Origin: CAZTHC01 sp964613425
Lineage (GTDB): Bacteria > Bacillota > Clostridia > TANB77 > CAG-508
DNA length: 9,869 nucleotides
NCBI GenBank assembly: GCA_964613425.1
Contig: CAZTHC010000042.1
Coordinates: 1 to 9,869 of the forward strand
Direction: 5' to 3'
Positions within the stretch are counted from its first letter, which is position 1, and each line of letters begins with the position of its first letter. Positions 1 through 7,501 of this stretch are shown piece by piece. The notes under the pieces were generated by a model that saw nothing but the letters and a program-made list of their open reading frames with translations, made no database searches and was not told where the DNA came from. The position numbers and the translations under genes are program-made.

Positions 1-14
1 AGATGCATTCTGTC

Positions 15-53
15 TTTTATATTAATAATATTGTTAGCATTATTAATATAAAA
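15..53. repeat. Perfect AT-only inverted repeat upstream of the alkD-like gene
   Basis: TTTTATATTAATAAT (15-29) is exactly complementary to ATTATTAATATAAAA (39-53), giving a 15-bp stem with a 9-nt loop. The arms contain only A and T. It lies just upstream of the predicted promoter at 82-87. It could be a terminator of the gene to the left, since the arm starts TTTT on one strand and ends AAAA on the other, which allows bidirectional action. It could also be a protein-binding site. Function is inferred from position only. Confidence 0.45.
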
Positions 54-58
54 ATCAG

Positions 59-87
59 TATTATTATAAATACTTTTGTGATATAAT
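59..87 (+). promoter_or_regulatory. Predicted promoter of the alkD-like gene (extended -10)
   Basis: A perfect TATAAT lies at 82-87, preceded by TGTGA, which gives an extended -10 (TG at 79-80). The hexamer at -35 spacing, TATTAT at 59-64, is poor, so activity would rest on the extended -10. Transcription would start near 94, leaving a very short leader before the ribosome site at 103-106. Confidence 0.6.
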
Positions 88-112
88 ATATAGCAAAAAG
101 TTGGAGATTTTT

Positions 113-793
113 ATGGTTAATATAATTAGAAAAAAATTATTTGAAATGGCTGATGAGAAATATAAAAAATTTCATAGTGGATTATGTCCAAACGTAGATA
201 ATATTATAGGAGTAAGAACTCCAATATTAAGAGACTATGCTAAAGAACTAATTACAAATAATAGAATTGAAGAAATTCAAATAGGTGATAGATATTATGA
301 AGAACTTGTATTACAAGGAATGATAATAGGATTACAAAAAAATGAAGATATAAATAAAATATTAACAAAAATAGAAGAATTTGTGCCTAAAATAAATAGC
401 TGGGCAGTATGCGATATTTTTTGTGCTGGATTAAAAATAACAAATAAAAACAAAGAAAAAGTGCTTGAATTTTTGCAAAAATATTTAAAGTCAAATAAAG
501 AATATGAATTAAGATTTGCAATAGTAATGTTATTAGACTATTATATAAATGATATATATATAGATATGGTATTAGAAACTTTGGAAAAAGTAAAATCAGA
601 CAAATACTATGTTCAAATGGCGGTTGCATGGGCATATTCTATTTGCATAATAAAATATTATAACAAAAGTATAACAAGTTTAGAAAAAATAAAGTCAGAT
701 AGATTTACATATAATAAAGCCTTGCAAAAAGCAATAGAGTCATACAGAATAAGCAATGAAAAAAAACAGTATTTACGAAATATGAAAAGTTAA
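113..793 (+). CDS. AlkD-type DNA alkylation repair protein (HEAT-like repeat glycosylase)
   Basis: This 226-residue protein matches the DNA alkylation repair (AlkD/AlkC) family, which uses stacked HEAT-like helical repeats to bind DNA and excise alkylated bases such as N3- and N7-alkylpurines. The residues known as critical in Bacillus cereus AlkD (W109, D113, R148, W187) have counterparts with nearly the same spacing: W97 and D101 in NSWAVCD, R134 in LRFAIV, and W173 in AVAWAYS. This suggests an active enzyme. The family YYEE...G motif is at 61-73. I chose ATG 113 because GGAG at 103-106 sits 6 nt upstream. The in-frame TTG at 101 would overlap that site. The protein is probably cytosolic. 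The gene has its own promoter and may read into the YgjV gene, because no strong terminator separates them. The family call is firm; the substrate is inferred. Confidence 0.9.
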   Translation: MVNIIRKKLFEMADEKYKKFHSGLCPNVDNIIGVRTPILRDYAKELITNNRIEEIQIGDRYYEELVLQGMIIGLQKNEDINKILTKIEEFVPKINSWAVCDIFCAGLKITNKNKEKVLEFLQKYLKSNKEYELRFAIVMLLDYYINDIYIDMVLETLEKVKSDKYYVQMAVAWAYSICIIKYYNKSITSLEKIKSDRFTYNKALQKAIESYRISNEKKQYLRNMKS

Positions 794-794
794 A

Positions 795-827
795 TTGTTG
801 ATGAACCATTAGAGAATGGTTGTTGAT
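795..827. repeat. Small hairpin flanked by 8-bp direct repeats
   Basis: AACCATT (804-810) pairs with AATGGTT (815-821) around a 4-nt AGAG loop. The octamer TTGTTGAT occurs on both sides, at 795-802 and 820-827. The hairpin lies directly after the alkD-like stop codon but lacks a T-run, so it is at best a weak terminator or an RNA processing or stabilising structure. Confidence 0.4.
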
Positions 828-828
828 A

Positions 829-864
829 ATTGCAGGGACAGGTTTTCACACTTACCCGAAAAAA
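829..864. repeat. Possible degenerate repeat element (ATTGCAGGGACAGG...)
   Basis: ATTGCAGGGACAGG at 829-842, followed by a short spacer and ACCCG, has the same general plan as the ATTGCAAATTGTAGGGG hairpin elements (A-rich flank, ATTGC, G-run, then a C-run). The arms pair poorly. It may be a decayed relative or another family of dispersed repeat. A genome-wide count would decide. Confidence 0.25.
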
Positions 865-878
865 TACAAATAAAACGA

Positions 879-915
879 ATTGCAAATTGTAGGGGTCGGC
901 GTCCTCGACGACCCG
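879..915. repeat. Hairpin repeat element, copy A (ATTGCAAATTGTAGGGG family)
   Basis: The 17-base block ATTGCAAATTGTAGGGG (879-895) runs into a hairpin. GGGTCGGCG (893-901) pairs with CGACGACCC (906-914) around loop TCCT, with one G-A mismatch. The same block occurs at 8725 and, with one change, at 8851. Copy A ends 8-10 nt before the Shine-Dalgarno site of the YgjV gene, so it lies within that gene's translation-initiation leader. Confidence 0.75.
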
Positions 916-935
916 AAACCAGAAAGGAGATTTCT

Positions 936-1469
936 ATGAATAACATTTATATTCAATTAATTGGAGTTGTTGCACTAATATTTTGGGTAATTAGTATACA
1001 AACAAAGAACAAAACAAAATTATTAAAATTACAAAATGTTGCAAATTTATTTTATGCAATTCAATATGCGTTTTTAGGAGCTTTTTCAGCAACTGGTATG
1101 AATTGTATTTCCTTGCTAAAAGGAATAGTTTTCTTAAAAAGTGAAAAATCTCAAAAGCAGAGTTCTAAAATACAATTAACTATTTTTAGCGGTTTGATAA
1201 TAGCAATAGGAATTATTACATTTCAAACGTGGTATAGTATTATTCCAATAATTATAACGTTAGCATATACATATTCAACATGGCAAAAGAATGCAACCAT
1301 AATAAGAATAACCTTTTTAGTTGCAGCGATTGGTTGGATTATATTTAACACAATAGTAGGAGCGTATTCTCCATTAATAGGAAATTTTATTGAAGTAGTT
1401 TCAGGAATAACAGCAATAGTTAAATTCGATATATTAAAAAAGGGGGAGAAAGAGTGCAAGAAGGATTAG
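936..1469 (+). CDS. YgjV-family inner membrane protein
   Basis: This is a 177-residue, very hydrophobic protein that fits the YgjV family (Imp-YgjV) of small integral membrane proteins of unknown function. Visible membrane segments lie roughly at 4-21, 36-52, 82-98, 100-115, 122-141 and 145-164, and there is a lysine-rich cytosolic tail (167-177). ATG 936 is preceded by AGGAG at 925-929 with good spacing. The open frame continues upstream to 816, but that part crosses a palindromic repeat, has arginine-rich composition unlike the rest, and has no ribosome site, so it is not coding. The gene overlaps the GTG start of the radical SAM gene by 16 bp, which implies translational coupling. No substrate or role can be assigned from sequence. 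Confidence 0.8.
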   Translation: MNNIYIQLIGVVALIFWVISIQTKNKTKLLKLQNVANLFYAIQYAFLGAFSATGMNCISLLKGIVFLKSEKSQKQSSKIQLTIFSGLIIAIGIITFQTWYSIIPIIITLAYTYSTWQKNATIIRITFLVAAIGWIIFNTIVGAYSPLIGNFIEVVSGITAIVKFDILKKGEKECKKD

Positions 1470-2352
1470 CCAAATGTGAAATGTGTCCACATAATTGTAA
1501 AGTTAATAGAATAAAGGGTGAAGTACGGCAGGTGCAAGTCAAAAGACACTGTGAAAATAGCATTAGCTTCTGTACATAATTTTGAAGAACCTTGTATAAG
1601 TGGAGAAAATGGTTCACGGAACTATTTTCTTTTCTAATTGCAATTTGAATTGTATATATTGTCAAAATTATGAAATTAGTCAAGAAGGTGTTGGAAAAGA
1701 ATATTCAATACACGAATTAGCAGATATTATGATTAGTCAGCAAAACAAGAATGTAGAAAATATAAATTTAGTAACTCCAAGCACATATGTGTATCAAATA
1801 ATAGATGCAATAAAAATTGCACGAAAAAATGGATTAAAGATACCAATAGTGTATAATACAAATTCATATGAAAAAGTAGAAACATTGAAATTGCTAGAAG
1901 GCTATATAGATGTATATTTACCAGACTTAAAATATTTTAATAATGATATAGCAAAAGAATATTCAAAAATAGAAGATTACTTTGAAATAGCAACAGAAGC
2001 AATAAAGGAAATGCATAGGCAAGTGGGTGCGCCGGTTTTAGATGAAAATGGAATTATAAAAAAAGGACTAATAGTAAGACATTTAATATTGCCCAATAAT
2101 ATAGAAAACTCTAAACAAGTGTTAAAATGGATAAAAGAAAATTTAGATAATGACATATATGTAAGTATTATGGCACAATACTTTCCTACATATAAAGCAA
2201 AAGAAGAGATGAATTTAAACAGAAAAATTACAAAAGAAGAATATGAAGAAGTAGAGAAATATTTATACGACCTAGATTTAGAAAATGGATATATTCAAGA
2301 ACTTGGAGAACACGAAGAAGAATATGTTCCAAATTTCCAACAAATTCCTTAA
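1454..2352 (+). pseudogene. Radical SAM protein, PflX/COG1313 family, interrupted by two +1 frameshifts
   Basis: The gene reads in three successive frames: 1454-1525, 1527-1616 and 1618-2352. Dropping C1526 and C1617 restores a 298-residue protein, the normal family length. Its N-terminus has a cysteine cluster (C8, C11 in CEMCPHNC, C15, then C27 in GRCK), followed by ASVHNFEEPCISGENGSG and the radical SAM cluster CNLNCIYC (C62, C66, C69), which binds a 4Fe-4S cluster for S-adenosylmethionine cleavage. The remainder (INLVTPSTYV, YLPDLKYF, QVGAPV, IVRHLILP, MAQYFPTYKA) is characteristic of PflX-like proteins, which are often annotated as pyruvate formate-lyase activating enzyme homologues but whose substrate is not established. 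GTG 1454 has GGGGAG at 1443-1448. The frame from 1600 alone retains the radical SAM core but lacks the N-terminal cysteines. The cause is either true decay or two base-call or assembly errors. The otherwise intact sequence favours error or very recent mutation. Confidence 0.85.
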
Positions 2353-2358
2353 TAAGCC

Positions 2359-2387
2359 TTGACAGTTAACGGATTTCCGTATAAAAT
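2359..2387 (+). promoter_or_regulatory. Strong SigA-type promoter of rny
   Basis: A perfect TTGACA (2359-2364) is separated by exactly 17 bp from TAAAAT (2382-2387). The start of transcription would be near 2394, leaving an ~80-nt leader before rny. The -35 begins 7 bp after the previous stop codon. The spacer contains a near-palindrome ACGGATTTCCGT (2369-2380), which could be an operator. Confidence 0.8.
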
Positions 2388-2473
2388 ACTATAGTAGGTT
2401 AAAATATATTCTAAGCAAATTAGTTATATATAATCTGAACATTGAAAAATAAATAGAAAGAGGTGCATTATTT

Positions 2474-4015
2474 ATGGAAATCTTAATAATTGTAACCACC
2501 TTTCTTATCTCAACAGCAATAGCATTACCATTAGGGGTATTGTTTAGAAAGAAGATTGCTGAATCTAAAATTGAAAGTGCAGAAAAAGAAGCTAAAAGAT
2601 TAATAGAAAATGCAAGCAAGGAAGCTGAAAATAAGAAAAAAGAAGAAATATTTAAGGCTAAAGAAGAAATCCTTAAAAGCAGAAATGAATTAGATCAGGA
2701 GATTAAAGAAAGAAGAGGCGAAATACAATTACAAGAAAAAAGAATGATACAAAAAGAAGAGGCATTAGAAAAACGTTCTGATAATTTTGAACAAAAAGAA
2801 AAAGAATTAGTTGTTAGACAACAAGAATTTGAAACTCAAAAAGATGAATTGCAAAAAATGTTAGATAAGGAGATTCAAGAATTACAGAGAATTTCAGGAT
2901 TATCTGCAGAAGAAGCAAAACAAATACTTTTAGAAGAAATGGACAGAAAAATAAGTATAGAAAAAGCTAATTTAATTAAAGACTTAGAAGCAAAGGCAAA
3001 AGAAGAAGCAAGTAAAAATGCTAAAGAAATAATTAGTTACACTATACAAAAATGTGCAGCAGACCACACTTCAGAAACTACTGTATCTGTAGTTTCACTT
3101 CCAAATGATGACATGAAGGGAAGAATTATAGGAAGAGAAGGAAGAAACATAAAAACACTAGAAACTTTAACTGGAATAGACTTAATTATAGACGATACAC
3201 CAGAAGCTGTTATTATATCAGGATTTGACCCATTAAGAAGAGAAGTTGCAAAAATTGCATTAGAAAAACTTATCGATGATGGAAGAATACATCCTGCTAA
3301 AATAGAAGAAATGGTTGAAAAAGCCAAAGAAGAAGTTGAAGCTATAATTAAGGCAGAAGGTGAGAGAGCTGTTTTGGAAACTGGAGTTCATAATTTACAT
3401 CCAGATTTAGTAAAGCTTATAGGAAAGTTAAAATACAGAACGAGTTATGGTCAAAATGTTTTAAATCATTCAATAGAAGTTTCTAATCTAGCTAGAATAA
3501 TGGCTGAAGAAATTGGGTTAGATCCTAAAATTGCTAGACGTGCAGGTTTGTTACACGATATTGGTAAAGCTTTAGACCACGATATGGAAGGTACACACGT
3601 AGAAATAGGTGTGGATGTTCTTAAAAAGTATAAAGAAAACGATGTAATAATAAATGCTGTTCAAGCACACCATGGAGACGTAGAACCTAAAACACTAGAA
3701 GCTGTTTTAATACAAGCAGCAGATGCAATATCTGCATCTAGACCAGGAGCAAGAAGAGAAACGTTAGAAACATACATTAAGAGATTACAAGAATTAGAAA
3801 GAATTGCAGATTCTTTTGAAGGAGTTGAAAAATCTTTTGCGATACAAGCAGGTAGAGAGGTAAGACTTATAGTAAAACCAGATAAGATATCTGATGCTGA
3901 AATGATTATTTTAGCAAGAGATGTAGCAAAAAAAGTAGAAGATGAAATGGATTACCCAGGACAAATTAAAGTAAACGTAATTAGAGAAACAAGAGCAATA
4001 GAATATGCAAAATAA
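2474..4015 (+). CDS. rny: Ribonuclease Y
   Basis: This 513-residue protein has the full RNase Y architecture and usual length. Ribonuclease Y is a membrane-tethered endoribonuclease that starts mRNA decay and processing in Firmicutes. A single N-terminal membrane helix (about 2-24) is followed by a long charged coiled coil (about 28-190). The KH RNA-binding domain (about 204-270) has GRIIGREGRN at 216-225, containing the GxxG loop. The HD metal-dependent phosphohydrolase domain (about 328-425) has H332, the HD pair H361-D362 in LLHDIGKA, H399, and D417. The conserved C-terminus ends VNVIRETRAIEYAK. ATG 2474 is preceded by AAAGAGGTG (2457-2465). The gene has its own strong promoter. In Bacillus the next gene is ymdB, whereas here a secreted surface-protein gene follows after 17 bp, probably on the same mRNA. 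Confidence 0.98.
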   Translation: MEILIIVTTFLISTAIALPLGVLFRKKIAESKIESAEKEAKRLIENASKEAENKKKEEIFKAKEEILKSRNELDQEIKERRGEIQLQEKRMIQKEEALEKRSDNFEQKEKELVVRQQEFETQKDELQKMLDKEIQELQRISGLSAEEAKQILLEEMDRKISIEKANLIKDLEAKAKEEASKNAKEIISYTIQKCAADHTSETTVSVVSLPNDDMKGRIIGREGRNIKTLETLTGIDLIIDDTPEAVIISGFDPLRREVAKIALEKLIDDGRIHPAKIEEMVEKAKEEVEAIIKAEGERAVLETGVHNLHPDLVKLIGKLKYRTSYGQNVLNHSIEVSNLARIMAEEIGLDPKIARRAGLLHDIGKALDHDMEGTHVEIGVDVLKKYKENDVIINAVQAHHGDVEPKTLEAVLIQAADAISASRPGARRETLETYIKRLQELERIADSFEGVEKSFAIQAGREVRLIVKPDKISDAEMIILARDVAKKVEDEMDYPGQIKVNVIRETRAIEYAK

Positions 4016-4032
4016 AAAATGGAGGAAAAATT

Positions 4033-6519
4033 TTGAAAAAGATTAGTATTTTTTTAATAGCAGTATTAATGTTATTGTTAATAGCAACACCAGCTTTTGC
4101 AGTAACAGCTGCAGATAATGGAAAATTAAAAGTTTATACTACAAGTGGAGGACTAGAAGCAAGCTGGCTTAAAGGATTTGACATTAAAGGACATGTACAA
4201 AAAGCAGGATCAAATGCCGATACATTAATAAGTAGTACATATTCTGATGATGGATACCATGTATTTTTAAATGTAAATGGCGCAAATGGTGTAATGGCAG
4301 GAGAATTGTCAACTACTGATTTACAACAAAAATTAGAAAACATGCACTACAAACAAGTAGATGGAACACAAGTAATTAATGGAATCCAATTAGGTGTTAC
4401 AACATCATTTATAAATGGTGGAAAACACATTAAAATAGTATATAATTTAAAAAACACAACAGCTACAGCTGCAAAAATATCTCTTGCAACAGCAGCAGAT
4501 GTTGAAATTGATGGAGACGACCATGCAACAATTACAAGATTAGATAATGGAAATGGTGTATTATTATATACAGATGATGGAAGTTGTTCTGATAAACCAG
4601 TACAATTTGCATTTTATGGCAAAGGAGTTTCAGGAACTACTGCAATAGATAGTTTATGGATAGGAAGCTGGGGAAATAGTTATTTTACAAACATGTTTAA
4701 TAATAATCCAACAGTATCAAAAGTAGAAAATAGAGATAGTGCATTTGCATTTGCTTGGTTAAATAGAGACATAGCAGCAGGTGCAACACAAACATACTCA
4801 GTTTTAATGGAAGTTGGAGATGTTAATATACCTACACTAGAACTTACTACACCAAACAACTCAAAACTTTATTATGATGAAGCAATTATAGAAGGTATTG
4901 TAAGAGATGGTGACTTAATAGACACAGCAACTATTCACTATAAAGTAGATAATGGAACAGAACAAACATTACCAGCAATTGCAATGAATGGTACAGCAAA
5001 GAATTTTTCAATTGATTTAACATCATTAAATCTAACAGTAGGTTCAACACATACAATAAAAGTTTGGGCAACAGATAGATTAAATACAAAGAGTAACGAA
5101 GAAGAAATTAGTTTTACAATTAAAGAAGTTAGACCACCAGTTTTAAATGTGGCTAGTACTAATTGGTTAAAAGCTGATGCAAAATTTAATATAACAGATA
5201 CAGTAAACAGTGCAGCAAGAGTACAAAAATATGAATATAAATTAGATAATGGAGCATGGCAAACAGCAACATTAGCAACAGATTACGTTGCACGTACTAC
5301 AACAGGTACAACAACAATATCTGCAAGAGCAGTAGGTATTTCTGGAGAAGTATCAGATGTAGTAACAAAAGTAATTAAATTAGATACTACTGCACCAACA
5401 GTAACAATAGGAGCAAATGCAGAAAATGCTACAATTACTGCAGTAGATACAAATTCAGGTGTAGGAAGTATACAATATTTATGGTCAAATAGTAACACAG
5501 CACCAGCAGCAAGTGCAACTTGGTCAAATTATACAGATCCTGTAAGTTATACAGGAAATTTAACAGGTACAATTTATTTATGGGCAAAAGCAACAGATGT
5601 AGCAGGAAATGTTACAATTTCTTTTAAAGAATTTATAAGAACACCAGTTATAAATGCACCAGCTGGATGGCAAACAACAGATGTTAAATTTAATTTAACA
5701 GATACATTAAATACTCCAGCAACAATAGCAAAATACGAATATAAATTAGATGATGGAGCATGGCAAACAGCAACATTAGGAACAGAATATATTGCACTTA
5801 CTGCAAGTGGAACAACAACAATATATGCAAGAGCAGTAGGAGTATCAGGAGAAACTTCAGGAATAGTATCAAAAGTAGTTAAATTAGATAAAACTGTTCC
5901 AACAGTTACATTTAACACAAATGCTGGAGCAATTTCAATTTTAGGAGCAGATGTAAATTCAGGAGTAGCAAGTACAAAATACTTATGGTCAGAAAGTAAC
6001 CAAACACCAGCAGCAAATGCAACTTGGTCAAATTATACAGGAGATGTAAGTTACACAGGAAACTTAACAGATACAATTTACTTATTTACAGAAGTAACAG
6101 ATGCTGTAGGAAACGTAACTGTTTCTAGCAAAGCAATTAATGCTGTGAAAGCACCAAAAATTGTGGCAGAAAATGAATTTAAAGATAAATATGCAGAATT
6201 CAAAATAGAAGATGCTGAAAATGCTGCAGCAGATGTTGCAACATATCAATACAAAGTAAATAACGGACAATGGGTAAATCTTACAAAGGATACTGCAAAA
6301 CAATTAGACGGAATTACAGGAAAAATAACAATATCTGCAAGAACAGTAGATCATGCAGGAAGAGTTAGCGCTGAAGTTTCAAAAGAAGTAACAGTAACAA
6401 TTACAGGACCAGTTAAGGATAATACTCCAAAAACAGGTAATGTAGATTTTATAGGAGCATTCTTAACAATAATTGTAATAATATCATTAGTAGGAATTGC
6501 TAAAATAGTAAAAAAATAA
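4033..6519 (+). CDS. Secreted, cell-wall-sorted Ig-like repeat protein (TPKTG signal)
   Basis: This 828-residue protein starts at TTG 4033, 7 nt after a GGAGG site (4021-4025). Residues 1-23 form a signal peptide (KK, a hydrophobic core, then ATPAFA). Residues about 24-262 form an unrecognised, probably beta-rich domain. Residues 268-363 look like one Ig-like domain. Two 168-residue units (369-536 and 537-705) follow, then a last half unit (706-790). Each unit opens with a YEYKLDxGAWQTATL module resembling OmpL47-type domains, followed by a SGVxSxxYLWS module ending TDxxGNVT. The C-terminus has NTPKTG (797-802), a hydrophobic helix (806-823) and KIVKK, which is a sortase sorting signal. It probably acts outside the cell as an adhesin or structural wall protein, but its ligand is unknown. 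It is likely co-transcribed with rny and ends at a strong terminator. The sortase gene just downstream is its likely partner. Confidence 0.85.
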   Translation: MKKISIFLIAVLMLLLIATPAFAVTAADNGKLKVYTTSGGLEASWLKGFDIKGHVQKAGSNADTLISSTYSDDGYHVFLNVNGANGVMAGELSTTDLQQKLENMHYKQVDGTQVINGIQLGVTTSFINGGKHIKIVYNLKNTTATAAKISLATAADVEIDGDDHATITRLDNGNGVLLYTDDGSCSDKPVQFAFYGKGVSGTTAIDSLWIGSWGNSYFTNMFNNNPTVSKVENRDSAFAFAWLNRDIAAGATQTYSVLMEVGDVNIPTLELTTPNNSKLYYDEAIIEGIVRDGDLIDTATIHYKVDNGTEQTLPAIAMNGTAKNFSIDLTSLNLTVGSTHTIKVWATDRLNTKSNEEEISFTIKEVRPPVLNVASTNWLKADAKFNITDTVNSAARVQKYEYKLDNGAWQTATLATDYVARTTTGTTTISARAVGISGEVSDVVTKVIKLDTTAPTVTIGANAENATITAVDTNSGVGSIQYLWSNSNTAPAASATWSNYTDPVSYTGNLTGTIYLWAKATDVAGNVTISFKEFIRTPVINAPAGWQTTDVKFNLTDTLNTPATIAKYEYKLDDGAWQTATLGTEYIALTASGTTTIYARAVGVSGETSGIVSKVVKLDKTVPTVTFNTNAGAISILGADVNSGVASTKYLWSESNQTPAANATWSNYTGDVSYTGNLTDTIYLFTEVTDAVGNVTVSSKAINAVKAPKIVAENEFKDKYAEFKIEDAENAAADVATYQYKVNNGQWVNLTKDTAKQLDGITGKITISARTVDHAGRVSAEVSKEVTVTITGPVKDNTPKTGNVDFIGAFLTIIVIISLVGIAKIVKK
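5137..6402 (+). repeat. Tandem in-gene repeat, 504-bp period (two and a half units)
   Basis: Unit 1 spans 5137-5640, unit 2 spans 5641-6147, and a half unit spans 6148-6402. Long exact matches are offset by exactly 504 bp: a 27-base match at 5249-5275 and 5753-5779, and a 20-base match at 5517-5536 and 6021-6040. The third, partial unit is more diverged at DNA level. This pattern suggests duplication within the gene and possible copy-number change by recombination. Confidence 0.85.
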
Positions 6520-6546
6520 TATAGTACTAATAATACTAATTAAAAG

Positions 6547-6585
6547 TAAGAGATATTTGGATAAACAAATATCTCTTATTTTTTT
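6547..6585 (+). terminator. Intrinsic terminator of the rny-surface protein unit
   Basis: TAAGAGATATTTG (6547-6559) pairs perfectly with CAAATATCTCTTA (6566-6578) around a 6-nt loop, followed by seven T (6579-6585). It is a textbook Rho-independent terminator, 27 bp after the surface-protein stop codon, and separates that gene from the sortase gene. Confidence 0.93.
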
Positions 6586-6602
6586 AAAATAATAAAAAGT
6601 GA

Positions 6603-6646
6603 TTGCAAATTTAATAAAAACATGATACCTTATTAGTAGATACAAT
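6603..6646 (+). promoter_or_regulatory. Weak promoter candidates for the sortase gene
   Basis: TTGCAA (6603-6608) lies 17 bp before TACCTT (6626-6631), which is preceded by a TG at 6623-6624. TACAAT at 6641-6646 is a better -10 but has no good -35. A promoter is expected here because a strong terminator lies upstream, but I cannot choose between the two. Confidence 0.35.
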
Positions 6647-6677
6647 TCAGATAAAAATCTTAAATATGGGAGGATTT

Positions 6678-7499
6678 ATGAAGAAGAGCAAACATGAAAT
6701 TAAGAATAAAGATAAAAATAAGAAGTCAAATAAAATTTTAAGAATAGTAGTTCTAATAGTTTTAATATTATTAGTTATAGCAGGCACAACATATATAATA
6801 TATAACTTTATAAATAATAAAAAAGATACTGGTACTGAAATGCAAAAGGTACTTGAAAATATAAAAATAACGGAGCCAATCACACCAGAAAAAACTGAAA
6901 TGATGTTAAAAGTTATTGAATTACAAAAGCAAAACTCAGATATAGTTGGATGGCTACAAATAGAAGGAACAAATATTAATTATCCAGTATTACAAGGAGA
7001 AGATAATAGTTATTATATGACACATACATACAATAAAGAATATTCAAGAAATGGATCTATCTTTTTAGATAAGGACTATAATTGGGAATTACCAAGTGCA
7101 AATTTATTAATGTATGGGCATAATAATAAAAACGGAACAATGTTTGAAGAGCTAATGAATTATAAAGAAGAAAGCTATTACAAAGAACATACAAAAATTA
7201 AGTTTATAACAAATAATGAAGAAGCAGAATATGAAATAATTGCAGCATTTTTATCAAGAGTTTACTACAAAAACGAAAAAGATGTTTTTAGATATTACTA
7301 CTTTATAAATGCAGAAAATGAACAACAATTTAATGAATATGTACAAAACAGTAAAAAAGATAGTTTATATGACACAGGCATAACAGCACAATATGGAGAT
7401 CAATTATTAACACTTTCTACTTGTTCATATCATACAGAAGATGGTAGATTTGCAGTAGTAGCAAAGAAAATAAAGCCAGAGGAAAAAGTAAATCAGTAA
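6678..7499 (+). CDS. Class B sortase
   Basis: This 273-residue membrane-anchored transpeptidase would cleave a sorting motif between T and G and link the protein to the cell wall. It has a lysine-rich cytosolic start, a membrane helix (about 20-45), and an extracellular sortase domain (about 75-265). The catalytic residues are all visible: H148 in LLMYGHNN, C249 in LTLSTCSY and R257 in GRFAVVAKK. The class B signature NSDIVGWLQIEGTNINYPV lies at 86-104. ATG 6678 is chosen because GGGAGG (6668-6673) precedes it. The in-frame ATG at 6666 overlaps that site and has none of its own. The likely substrate is the TPKTG protein immediately upstream. Clostridial class B sortases such as that of C. difficile are known to use PxTG-type motifs. 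The stop codon lies 2 bp from the end of the convergent cation transporter gene. Confidence 0.93.
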   Translation: MKKSKHEIKNKDKNKKSNKILRIVVLIVLILLVIAGTTYIIYNFINNKKDTGTEMQKVLENIKITEPITPEKTEMMLKVIELQKQNSDIVGWLQIEGTNINYPVLQGEDNSYYMTHTYNKEYSRNGSIFLDKDYNWELPSANLLMYGHNNKNGTMFEELMNYKEESYYKEHTKIKFITNNEEAEYEIIAAFLSRVYYKNEKDVFRYYYFINAENEQQFNEYVQNSKKDSLYDTGITAQYGDQLLTLSTCSYHTEDGRFAVVAKKIKPEEKVNQ

Positions 7500-7501
7500 A
7501 A

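Noticed and set aside
101..112. TTG at 101 as start of the alkD-like gene
   Set aside because: It overlaps the GGAG ribosome site that is correctly spaced for ATG 113, and has no site of its own.
816..935. Longer reading frame upstream of the YgjV gene
   Set aside because: It runs through a palindromic repeat and gives an arginine-rich segment unlike the family. ATG 936 has a clear ribosome site.
1600..1617. GTG at 1600 as the real start of the radical SAM protein
   Set aside because: It would remove the conserved N-terminal cysteine region, which is clearly encoded in the two preceding frames.
1521..1622. Programmed ribosomal frameshifting in the radical SAM gene
   Set aside because: There is no slippery sequence and no stop codon close to the shift points. 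Two separate shifts would be required.
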